Assembly (NCBI RefSeq): GCF_036429475.1 | Contig: NZ_CP144125.1 | Span: forward strand, 3,365,521 to 3,429,520 | Direction: 5' to 3' | Source: Halalkalicoccus sp. CGA53 | GTDB lineage: Archaea; Halobacteriota; Halobacteria; Halobacteriales; Halalkalicoccaceae | Length of the DNA stretch: 64,000 bases | In this document: piece by piece, positions 25,278-33,238 of the stretch | How the letters are laid out: each line of letters begins with the position of its first letter | How positions within the stretch are numbered: the stretch's first letter is position 1 | The notes under the pieces: model-generated | Database searches by the model: none | The model's input: only the letters and a program-made list of their open reading frames with translations | Told to the model about the DNA's origin: nothing | Translations under genes and position numbers: made by a program

Positions 25278-25410
25278 ATGAGTACGCGAATTCAAATCGT
25301 CTTTTTTCACGCCGCGACAGACACGTTTTCCGGTGGCGCGAAGATGCTCCATCGACTTCTCACTAGACTTGACAAAGACCGTTTTGGGCCGACTGTGCTA
25401 ACTAGGTATT
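25278..25410 (+). pseudogene. 5' remnant of a GT4 glycosyltransferase
   Basis: The first 44 codons (IQIVFFHAATDTFSGGAKML and following) match the N-terminus of the intact enzyme at 42572-43753. After TVLTRY the reading becomes unrelated AT-rich sequence and stops at 25490. The gene has lost about 350 codons. The break coincides with the beginning of the AT-rich island, so the truncation probably happened when that island was acquired. Confidence 0.8.
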
Positions 25411-25498
25411 GTTTGAAATGTTCTTGGCTACCCACCTATAGAGTGTCTTCAGGATCAAACTCTTTAATACTAAGTATAATCCAGAGATAATGATTTGA

Positions 25499-26632
25499 CT
25501 AATTGGTTGCAGATATTGATTTTATCTCCTGATCGTACATGCGTAAAACCTTGCTTATATGGTAGTTCTCATTGAGGTAATTTCTAGACTTTTTTCCTAA
25601 TTTCTCCCTATATCTTATGTCTTCGTAAATCCGTTTTATGTCTTCGATAAATGAATCAATATTCCCAGATACTATACCTATATCTTCGAAATTATTATCC
25701 AGTCTAAAATGAGATGACACTACAGGCGTTTCATAACGCCAAGCCTCCAAAAACGTGTTCGGAAATCCTTCATAATCTGATGTGCATACGAGAAGGCTTG
25801 CTTTTCTAAAATACTCATGTATCTCCTCTGGTGGAACACTTTCAACAAATGTTAGATTGTCTATTTTTAGGGCCTTTTTAGATAGCGATGCATAATACTC
25901 ATCGCTACTCTTGTTTCTACATATCATTACAAAGTCTATATTTGGTAACTGGCGAGCTATTTCAAGCAATCTATCTGGCCTTTTTTGCTCATAGTCACTT
26001 GTACCTACCCACAAAACAAAGTCTCGGCTAGAGTGTGGCAAGATATCTTTCTTTTTTGGGAGTGTATATCCATTTGGAATAACTATAGACTCAGACTTAT
26101 AATTATTTTCCATCATGTTTTTCTGCCGTATTGTTTGAGCAATTCTTAAGTCTGATCTCTTTATTGCTTGGTCGTACAGCTTAAGAAGTGCTGAATTATA
26201 TTCTATCTTTTTTGAATTACTCAATCTCTCTGGGTCTACATCACGATCATTAGCGATACAGTATACCGTAGACTTACCAATCAATTCGCAAAGAATTTGC
26301 GTGATCGTAAATAAAGGTGGTGCCCCTCGAATATAATAAATATCTGCGTCGACTCTCTTAATACCCAAAAATAGCGATAATATATTAGTAGGTATGTCCT
26401 TCATACTTTTTACAGGACCTGGGCATCCTTTGACTATATCTACTCCTTCCCTTGTTATTGTGCGTGGCTGTCCATAATCGCCTACAAGAGCGGTAACCTG
26501 GTATCCCTTTTTTAGTAGTCCTTTACCAAGGAGATACTGTTGACGCTGTGCGCCACCTGCTGGTTCATCCGAGTTTGAATAGTAATTATATAGTTTTTCT
26601 GATACAAAACAAACGTGTGGTTTCTTCTTCAT
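25499..26632 (-). CDS. GT4 family glycosyltransferase
   Basis: A 377-residue GT-B glycosyltransferase. The N-terminus is VCFVSEKLYNYYSNSDEPAG with a GGAQRQQYLLG acceptor loop. The C-terminal domain has LWVGTSDYEQKRPDRLLEIA and the signature TSDYEGFPNTFLEAWRYETP with both conserved glutamates. It starts 11 bp after the large membrane-protein gene and is probably co-transcribed with it. It is visibly AT-rich with many lysine, asparagine and isoleucine codons, unlike the MoxR region, and is similar to the divergent enzyme at 28572-29678 (GGGAERQLYLLG, YEGFPNTFLEAW). Confidence 0.85.
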   Translation of the reverse strand: MKKKPHVCFVSEKLYNYYSNSDEPAGGAQRQQYLLGKGLLKKGYQVTALVGDYGQPRTITREGVDIVKGCPGPVKSMKDIPTNILSLFLGIKRVDADIYYIRGAPPLFTITQILCELIGKSTVYCIANDRDVDPERLSNSKKIEYNSALLKLYDQAIKRSDLRIAQTIRQKNMMENNYKSESIVIPNGYTLPKKKDILPHSSRDFVLWVGTSDYEQKRPDRLLEIARQLPNIDFVMICRNKSSDEYYASLSKKALKIDNLTFVESVPPEEIHEYFRKASLLVCTSDYEGFPNTFLEAWRYETPVVSSHFRLDNNFEDIGIVSGNIDSFIEDIKRIYEDIRYREKLGKKSRNYLNENYHISKVLRMYDQEIKSISATN

Positions 26633-26643
26633 GACTGTTTATA

Positions 26644-28536
26644 TTACGGTGTTTGGTTCTCTATTTCATCATCATTTGGCTGAGATTTCCACATCTGTGT
26701 TTCACCATTACCATATAATTTAGCTACGGTAGGATCTTCACCCAAGCGTGCTATATCATTCTCGTTGTAGTGCGATAGCTCGTCCTGCTGATGAGCTCCA
26801 AATGGTTCTGATCGATCAAGAATATACTGTTGAGTGATTATATAACTTTCCCCTAGCGCTGCACCGGTATCTTCTCCACTATTAACTCCTAGATTCGGTG
26901 GAATTTGGTTCTGCGGATTCTCTGTGTTAATTGCTGGTGGCCATACGTCTTGATGCGTTCCAAGAATATATCTATATGTTTTGCTTGAAATGTCGTGTGA
27001 TCGAATTGGGACTGAAGAGTCATGATATTCGATTGTATATTCTATACCATCATGCTCCATGTGACTCATGTGATAATTTATGGGGTGTAATGAAAATACA
27101 CCGATTATTGCAACAAGAACCATCCCTACAAAGATGACAGACACTACTACTGATTGATATTTTTCTGTCGAATCATGATAATTAACCAAAACGAACCCAA
27201 TAGTGATTATCGACATAATTGTAGTATAACGTACAATACGAATCGGATTCGATCCAGAAAGATATACAACGAAGAATGTCACTGATAATATAATCCCAAT
27301 AGCTATTTGGAAAACTAAAAACTTAAAATCATCTTTATTCGTGTAAATCTCATAACTTTTATCGAATAGAGATAAAATCAATAATAAAAATGCAAGGGCT
27401 ATTGGAATTAATGGCGCCCCATACTGTTCGATTATCCGTTGGAAAAGAAATACAAACGGATTTTCAGCACCAGCGATCGCGCTGGATGCAGTATCTGTAG
27501 TCTGACCAGTTGGTGATGTCGATTCAATAATACGTCCAATTAATGCAGTGCCTACTGATTCAAAGGATGAATACCAAGCAACCCAGAGTAAGCCTGCAAT
27601 TATAACGAATGTTGCCAACATATTCACTGAATATTCACTTACTAGTGATTGGTGGCTGATAATAATTACTGATACTAGAAAAACTATGGCCAAAGCACCT
27701 GTTACTGGATGACCAATTATGATCCATGCGAGAATGAGGATAGTGAGTAATATATTACGTGACGTATCTATCCTATCTGTGGAGATTATAAGATAAAATA
27801 AAACCGGTAGTCCGATAGTCGACAAGAAGGCAGGGTGTACATGGGTATGAAAGTATGTGAATGGGAGAGGAAGAGCTACAAAGAAACAGAGATTCATATG
27901 TTGTGTAGAACTTATTGAGCGTATAGCCAATGATACAAATAATATAAATACTATAGTTGTTACAAAAGATATGATGAGTGCCGATGTTTCTATTCCGACC
28001 CAAAAGCTGGTTATACCTACTAATATGTGTGTGATTGGATACCAAGTGTCTACATGCCCTGTGGCTAGAATTGCTTTTACCTCTCCCATATGGACCAATA
28101 TATCTGCACTACCACGACCGTGAAGACGGTATCTGCGAACGTATGGTAGCATATAAATTATGCCATATAAGAATATGATATTTATGAAAAAGGCCAAACC
28201 TGACCCATATCCGTCTGATCGGAATAACCCAGTAAACGATAGGATGAGGGACGTGGTAAAGAATATCCATAACCATAGTGGGTACGCGCTGTAAATAGAG
28301 TTCTCGAATCCAGATGCAGCTGGCACAAGGTTAATACCAACCGTAACAATGAACGTGCAAATAACAGAAATAGTTAGTATCTTTTTATGGAGGTGATTTG
28401 TATTATTAGTAGGCGGTTTTATATTTGTACTCAGGACGTTATATATATTTTTCATGGTTATTTTGGAGTCTATGTACGAGCCTATTATATTTTGGACTTT
28501 TTTGAGGAATTGGAACAGGTACTTGATGGTTGTCAT
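26644..28536 (-). CDS. large polytopic membrane protein, possibly a GT-C-type enzyme
   Basis: A 630-residue protein with about twelve to fourteen hydrophobic helices from residue 48 to about 480, then a soluble tail of about 150 residues (HMSHMEHDGIEYTIEYHDSS onward). RRYRLHGRGSADILVHMGEV in an outer loop carries an acidic residue soon after the first helices, and HTHVHPAF lies between later helices, a layout resembling GT-C glycosyltransferases. No diagnostic family motif is recognised, so enzyme identity is inferred only from topology and neighbours. The gene is AT-rich. Its start lies 35 bp from the divergent GT4 gene at 28572, so both promoters overlap. Confidence 0.55.
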   Translation of the reverse strand: MTTIKYLFQFLKKVQNIIGSYIDSKITMKNIYNVLSTNIKPPTNNTNHLHKKILTISVICTFIVTVGINLVPAASGFENSIYSAYPLWLWIFFTTSLILSFTGLFRSDGYGSGLAFFINIIFLYGIIYMLPYVRRYRLHGRGSADILVHMGEVKAILATGHVDTWYPITHILVGITSFWVGIETSALIISFVTTIVFILFVSLAIRSISSTQHMNLCFFVALPLPFTYFHTHVHPAFLSTIGLPVLFYLIISTDRIDTSRNILLTILILAWIIIGHPVTGALAIVFLVSVIIISHQSLVSEYSVNMLATFVIIAGLLWVAWYSSFESVGTALIGRIIESTSPTGQTTDTASSAIAGAENPFVFLFQRIIEQYGAPLIPIALAFLLLILSLFDKSYEIYTNKDDFKFLVFQIAIGIILSVTFFVVYLSGSNPIRIVRYTTIMSIITIGFVLVNYHDSTEKYQSVVVSVIFVGMVLVAIIGVFSLHPINYHMSHMEHDGIEYTIEYHDSSVPIRSHDISSKTYRYILGTHQDVWPPAINTENPQNQIPPNLGVNSGEDTGAALGESYIITQQYILDRSEPFGAHQQDELSHYNENDIARLGEDPTVAKLYGNGETQMWKSQPNDDEIENQTP

Positions 28537-28571
28537 CCCTACATTTATATGTAACGATTCACATTATATTG

Positions 28572-29678
28572 ATGATGACAACAACAAAAGTCTGCTTCAT
28601 CTCGCCGTCTTCATATGGCTATTTTACTAATAATAAGAAAATCGCTGGCGGTGGGGCCGAACGACAGTTGTATTTATTAGGAAATAATTTGACTGATGAT
28701 TTCAATGTGTCCTTTGTCGTCGGTGACTACGGTCAGGCATCTGTCGAAAGTCACGAGAATATCTCTCTTTATCGTGCTCATCGTCCTGATCCAGAAAAAA
28801 ATCCTGTTTCAAAAATATTTTTGTTAGCAAAAGCAATGTCGAAAACTGATGCTGACCTCTATATTACTCGTGGTAATCCGCAATTAGCTGCTATTACTTT
28901 CTTGATCTCAAGAATGGTACGCTCTGAATGGTGCTTTCATGTAGCAAACGACGTTGATCTCACTTCCCGAGTCAACTCACTACCTCTTCCAGTCAGATAC
29001 CTATTCTCTTATGGTATTAAAAATGCTAAATTTATAGTGGTGCAGACAAAACGGCAACATCGATTACTAACTGAGAATTTCAACCGGACAGGATATCTTA
29101 TTCCAAATGGATATAATATACCTTCGGATTATGACGGAATGGGCACTCGCAACTTTTACCTCTGGGTTGGAAGATTAGATGCAGAGCAAAAGCGACCTCA
29201 TTTATACCTTGAGATTGCAAAAGAATTGCCAGAAAAGAAATTTGTACTTATTGGATCGGATGACAATGATCAGAAATACAGTAAATTGATCAAAGCAAAA
29301 GCTTCAAAGATACCAAACCTTACGTATATTAACGGAGTTGCTCCAGATGAAATACAGAGTTATTATGAAGGGGCTATTGCACTTGTAAATACTTCATCAT
29401 ATGAAGGATTTCCGAATACATTCCTTGAGGCGTGGCGAGTAAAGACACCTGTTATAAGCCTTGATGTAGACCCCAGTCGTTTTATATCTATAGACAAAAA
29501 TTTTAATTCTTATGCGAAAGGGGAACTTACAACTCTTATTCGATCTCTGAGAGCTATCGACAAGGGTAACCAAAGAGAGATTATTGGCGTTCAATCATAC
29601 AATCAATTTGTAAATAATTACTCAATCAACGAAATTTCTGACCTATATGCTTCCGCAATTAGAAATCACTGTTGCTAG
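28572..29678 (+). CDS. GT4 family glycosyltransferase
   Basis: A 368-residue GT-B enzyme. It opens TTTKVCFISPSSYGYFTNNK with the loop IAGGGAERQLYLLG. The C-terminal domain has FYLWVGRLDAEQKRPHLYLE and NTSSYEGFPNTFLEAWRVKT. Two consecutive ATGs (28572, 28575) are possible starts; the upstream reading to 28530 is antisense to the divergent gene and is not used. The 3' end overlaps the convergent flippase gene by 20 bp. It is AT-rich, like the minus-strand enzyme at 25499-26632 to which it is clearly related. Confidence 0.85.
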   Translation: MMTTTKVCFISPSSYGYFTNNKKIAGGGAERQLYLLGNNLTDDFNVSFVVGDYGQASVESHENISLYRAHRPDPEKNPVSKIFLLAKAMSKTDADLYITRGNPQLAAITFLISRMVRSEWCFHVANDVDLTSRVNSLPLPVRYLFSYGIKNAKFIVVQTKRQHRLLTENFNRTGYLIPNGYNIPSDYDGMGTRNFYLWVGRLDAEQKRPHLYLEIAKELPEKKFVLIGSDDNDQKYSKLIKAKASKIPNLTYINGVAPDEIQSYYEGAIALVNTSSYEGFPNTFLEAWRVKTPVISLDVDPSRFISIDKNFNSYAKGELTTLIRSLRAIDKGNQREIIGVQSYNQFVNNYSINEISDLYASAIRNHCC

Positions 29679-31107
29679 TAGCTACAAACTTGATCTCCTC
29701 TTTTGTAAATCCGTTCACTGTGTAAAGAACTAAAAAATAGATGATGAACCCGGTGAGTGGATATATTAGGATTGACGCGATATTCCCTGAGATGGGAATA
29801 ATATATATTGTTATTGTCATAATTCCTGTCGAAAAAACTGCTTTGATAGTCGGGGCTATTGGAAAGTCAAATTTCACGCTGTCGTATGCTATATAGATTA
29901 TGTATGCAGTTTTGGTGAATTGCATAGTAATTGTTGCAGTGATAGCTCCTAGAAGACCAAAAAAAGGCAAAAGAAGTATGTTAAGTAAAATATTACCAAT
30001 AGCAACCACAACAGTAATTCCTGCTATTTTATTAGTCTGCTCATTAGCTGATAGAATATATGCAAGCGGATTTTCTACACCCCAAATTAGATATCCAACT
30101 GCTAAAAGTGGAAGTAAGTCTGCACCCCTATCAGCGATCTCAGGTGTAGACAGAAGCGTTAGAACTGGCGTCGCAAGAATAGTTAATCCGGCAAATGCTG
30201 GAATAGCTAGTAATACGTAGCCACGTAAGATGGCACTGTAGAGTCTGCAAAGCTCTTCATATTCTCCGCTTTCCCATGCGGCTGTAACTGATGGATACAA
30301 GGTAGAATTTAAAATACCTGTCATCGTTCTAAATAATGTTGAGACTTGATCAATAATGGCGTAAATAGCAACTGCTGTAGGCGATATAAACAATAATATG
30401 AGATATCGGTCAATCTGGGAAAATACTCTACTTGATAATTCTTTTGGAATCATTGGTATGGCATACCTTAGAAGATCTTCAAAATTGCTTGTTGCAGGGA
30501 GTTGAACCCATTCGGGGTAGTAGTATAATAGCAGACCAATAGATATTCCTCCATATAAAAACACTAGAATCCATATTCCCACAAGTATACTCCTAGAAAT
30601 CAGGAAACCAACTGGTAAAGCTATTAGATATGTAGACATTTCTATTATTTGAATAACTTCATATGTTTTCACTTGTCCTTTCGAACGTGGATAATTCTTG
30701 ATGAAATTAGAACTAATAGTAACTATTATGAGTAAAGACACCGATATTATTACGTGCCACCTATTTCGAGCAACCTTTTCAAACGGAAGAACATCTATGA
30801 AAAATGACGAAATGACAAAGACTGTAAGAAATAAGCCGCTTATTGCTGCGAGTAGAAAGCCTGTATCCACAAATGTCTGTCCCGTTGTTTTTTCTACTGG
30901 CGTGTAACGGATCATAGCACCATGCATATGTCCTCCTCCTGCAGCTGCGAAAATTGCTACAACTGCTAGTATTGACATCCACAATCCATATTCAGATTCT
31001 CCAACATATCTAGTAATTATGGGTATTAGTAAGAAAGAACTCAGCATTGTGAGTGCATATCGTACCAGCGCGATCTTAGAGTCTGAGATAATTTTTATAA
31101 ATTCCAT
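29659..31107 (-). CDS. polysaccharide flippase (Wzx-like, MATE/MVF superfamily)
   Basis: A 482-residue membrane protein with about fourteen helices. The N-terminus (ALTMLSSFLLIPIITRYVGE) and the loop RVFSQIDRYLILLFISPTAV match polysaccharide transport proteins that flip lipid-linked oligosaccharides across the membrane. It ends in a 20-bp convergent overlap with the GT4 gene. It is AT-rich like its neighbours, and distinct in sequence from the GC-richer flippase at 46158-47588, suggesting that two glycan pathways or cassettes are present. Confidence 0.85.
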   Translation of the reverse strand: MEFIKIISDSKIALVRYALTMLSSFLLIPIITRYVGESEYGLWMSILAVVAIFAAAGGGHMHGAMIRYTPVEKTTGQTFVDTGFLLAAISGLFLTVFVISSFFIDVLPFEKVARNRWHVIISVSLLIIVTISSNFIKNYPRSKGQVKTYEVIQIIEMSTYLIALPVGFLISRSILVGIWILVFLYGGISIGLLLYYYPEWVQLPATSNFEDLLRYAIPMIPKELSSRVFSQIDRYLILLFISPTAVAIYAIIDQVSTLFRTMTGILNSTLYPSVTAAWESGEYEELCRLYSAILRGYVLLAIPAFAGLTILATPVLTLLSTPEIADRGADLLPLLAVGYLIWGVENPLAYILSANEQTNKIAGITVVVAIGNILLNILLLPFFGLLGAITATITMQFTKTAYIIYIAYDSVKFDFPIAPTIKAVFSTGIMTITIYIIPISGNIASILIYPLTGFIIYFLVLYTVNGFTKEEIKFVATSNSDF

Positions 31108-31161
31108 ATCAGCCGGTTTCTATGATAACATACTTAGACCCTGCTAACTTGTGCTTCATCA

Positions 31162-32073
31162 ATGGCTCTATTCAGTACCTTCAAACGAGGGGTTATGAAT
31201 CCTCGTCTAGTTGCCTGGAAAATTAATGAATTGTCATCAAGGTATCTGCTTCACTATCTTCGACCACCAACTGCAGTTTTCGAAGAAGATTGGGATAATT
31301 TAATTATTCTTGACGCATGTCATAAGGACTTGTTAACGGAAAATACACTTGATTTTGGAGACTACAAAAAGGTATGGTCTGGTGGTTCGGATTCAGAATC
31401 TTTCTTGTCATATAACGTTGGAGATAGGCAACTTGATGATGTTGTTTATATTACTGCGAACCCCTGGGTCAGTGAATACGAAGATCAAATTTTTCGGGTT
31501 CTACATGCTTGGGAAACAGATTGGGACGAAGACTCAAAAACAGTACTGCCAAGTTCGATGGCAAAGATTGCTGAAAAAGCTGAATCTGAATATCCAAACA
31601 AGCGAATTGTCGTTCATTTCATGCAACCGCACTACCCATTTTTGGGTCCAACTGCTGATAAGCTTCCAAATCATCGAACGTTCACTGGTGGTGGGAAAGT
31701 GACAACCGATTCTGCGGATTCTATTTGGGATCTACTACAAGAAGGCGAAGCTGATCCAACAATGGTATGGCAAGCCTACAAAGAAACACTCGATATCGTC
31801 TTACCTGTGGCACTCGACACAGCTCAAAAACTAAATGGAAAATCTGTCCTAACTTCTGACCACGGTAACGCATTTGGCGAACGCTCCTTCCCGATCCCAA
31901 TTCGGACCTACGGACATCAAAAAGGTAACCATATCCCTGCGATGTCACAGGTTCCTTGGATCGAATTTGAAGCCGATAATCGACGGGTTATAAAATCGGA
32001 CTATATTGCTTCGTCGGATTCCTCTGATGACGATCTAGTTCAAGACCGTTTAAAACACTTAGGGTATAAGTAG
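31162..32073 (+). CDS. sulfatase/phosphatase-fold protein, short form
   Basis: A 303-residue protein of the alkaline-phosphatase superfamily. WDNLIILDACHKDLL holds the first metal aspartate with a Cys two positions on, where sulfatases often have the catalytic group later in the chain. VVHFMQPHYPFLGP is a mid-domain motif, and VLTSDHGNAFGER gives the late DHG metal ligands. It lacks the longer C-terminal domain of the enzyme at 23819-25273. It is divergent from the flippase gene. The likely role is editing or decoration of the surface glycan; the substrate is unknown. Confidence 0.7.
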   Translation: MALFSTFKRGVMNPRLVAWKINELSSRYLLHYLRPPTAVFEEDWDNLIILDACHKDLLTENTLDFGDYKKVWSGGSDSESFLSYNVGDRQLDDVVYITANPWVSEYEDQIFRVLHAWETDWDEDSKTVLPSSMAKIAEKAESEYPNKRIVVHFMQPHYPFLGPTADKLPNHRTFTGGGKVTTDSADSIWDLLQEGEADPTMVWQAYKETLDIVLPVALDTAQKLNGKSVLTSDHGNAFGERSFPIPIRTYGHQKGNHIPAMSQVPWIEFEADNRRVIKSDYIASSDSSDDDLVQDRLKHLGYK

Positions 32074-32330
32074 CAATCTTATCATGAATATATGTTGGAC
32101 TTTGCTGCCGCATGATATTATATGCCTATAGCATGGGTTGCGGAATCGGCATCGAATTCACTCATAACCGGTGGTAATGCCTTTAACGCTCTGACCAGCA
32201 AGTGGGTACTTTTGCGCTCCAGTAGGAAGTTGGCACGAGAGAGGAACGAACCCGTACCAGTCAACTGCTCGAACTATAACCGAAATAGAACCGCTGCCGA
32301 TACAACGCCGAATTGTTGGAATTGCTGGCT

Positions 32331-32564
32331 CTATGCAGTACACTGCAAAATCCAGTTGCTACCTTTGTCTGTTATTTCGTATAGTCCTGTTTCTTTATGA
32401 TGATATCTCACCAGGTCATAAGTTCGTAGCCACTTGAGACTCTCTCCAATATAATTTTCGTGTTTGTCAATCTGGCCCGCTCATGATCCTCTCGTTTCTC
32501 GCCCTTCTGAGAGTAGGGTTAGGATTTCTTTATCGGTATCATTGAGATCGGAAGGTGACTCCAT
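32331..32564 (-). pseudogene. winged-helix (PhiH1-like) gene with in-frame stop
   Basis: Read on the minus strand, 27 codons (PSDLNDTDKEILTLLSEGRE) are followed by TGA at 32481-32483. In the same frame the fold then continues: AGQIDKHENYIGESLKWLRT, DLVRYHHKETGLYEITDKG, to a TAG at 32331. The two parts together make a complete haloarchaeal winged-helix domain, so a single sense codon (for example TTA to TGA) was lost. Restart downstream of the stop would leave half a domain. It is related to the gene at 54977-55207. Confidence 0.65.
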
Positions 32565-32728
32565 TTAGCAAGTATTTGGCTGCATTCGATTTCATACTTG
32601 TGTACACTACTTACTCACTAACCCACTTTTAATAGAACCGTTCTACAGAAACACTTGTACCACAAAGTTTCATAGAGAATATCCCCTACTATGGGCTCCA
32701 AAGTGCGGTATCGCCAGGAAGTAGAACT

Positions 32729-32775
32729 GGCCCGGTGGTGCTACACCGGACCGCGCTTCCCCGATCAGGAGAAGC
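32729..32775 (+). promoter_or_regulatory. two-hairpin leader A, abutting a start codon
   Basis: Stem 1 pairs CCGGTG (32732-32737) with CACCGG (32744-32749) around a six-base loop. It extends outward across one C.A mismatch to GG/CC. Stem 2 pairs GCTTC (32755-32759) with GAAGC (32771-32775). The ATG of the first small CxxC gene follows one base later at 32777. Leader B at 55363-55408 has the same layout, including the mismatch. Confidence 0.6.
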
Positions 32776-32776
32776 A

Positions 32777-32974
32777 ATGAAATCTAGCCACTCATCCTCA
32801 GAAAACAGTATCGCCTTCCAATACCCAATTACCGGACCCCACATGGAACCACCGACGATCCCCAACGCTACCACCTACTGGCGCTGCAGTTCCTGCGCTC
32901 GAGAATCCACGCGCGAACGGGACCTCTACCGAACCACGTTCCACGCCCTGAGCTGCGAGGTCCACGAATGTTGA
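32777..32974 (+). CDS. small CxxC protein
   Basis: A 65-residue protein with WRCSSCARESTRERDLYRTT and LSCEVHEC near the end, giving a CxxC and a second Cys pair that could form a small zinc ribbon. The ATG at 32777 directly follows the hairpin leader; the frame is open 14 codons upstream but that region is the leader. The stop overlaps the next CxxC gene by 7 bp. Function unknown; a nucleic-acid-binding or partner protein is plausible for so short a zinc ribbon. Confidence 0.5.
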   Translation: MKSSHSSSENSIAFQYPITGPHMEPPTIPNATTYWRCSSCARESTRERDLYRTTFHALSCEVHEC

Positions 32975-33231
32975 TCACCGCCCCTGCCGAACAGCTCCTC
33001 AAGGGCTACCAACTTCGAGAGGAGAGCTGTGGTTACTGTAAGACCACCCTCCACGAGGGCGACCGTGTCAGCGCCTACGCGGTCCAGTACGCGGGCGACG
33101 ACGACTGGTCGGTCCCACGGCTGTACTGTCGGGACTGTCGACCGACCATCTCCAATACACTCGGCGCGACCGAGCTGCTCGCCGACGGACGCCTCGGCTT
33201 CAGGGTGTCTGCAGAGCCCCCTCGATTTTAG
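32968..33231 (+). CDS. small CxxC protein with EGD motif
   Basis: An 87-residue protein. CGYCKTTLHEGDRVSAYAV and LYCRDCR supply two CxxC pairs about 30 residues apart, as in a split zinc ribbon. The gene at 55722-56105 has the same order (CRECSRTLTEGD, then VCKSCP), so these are paralogues in two similarly organised operons. It overlaps the preceding gene by 7 bp and converges on glmS with 7 bp between stops. Confidence 0.6.
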   Translation: MLITAPAEQLLKGYQLREESCGYCKTTLHEGDRVSAYAVQYAGDDDWSVPRLYCRDCRPTISNTLGATELLADGRLGFRVSAEPPRF

Positions 33232-33238
33232 AGTGAAC

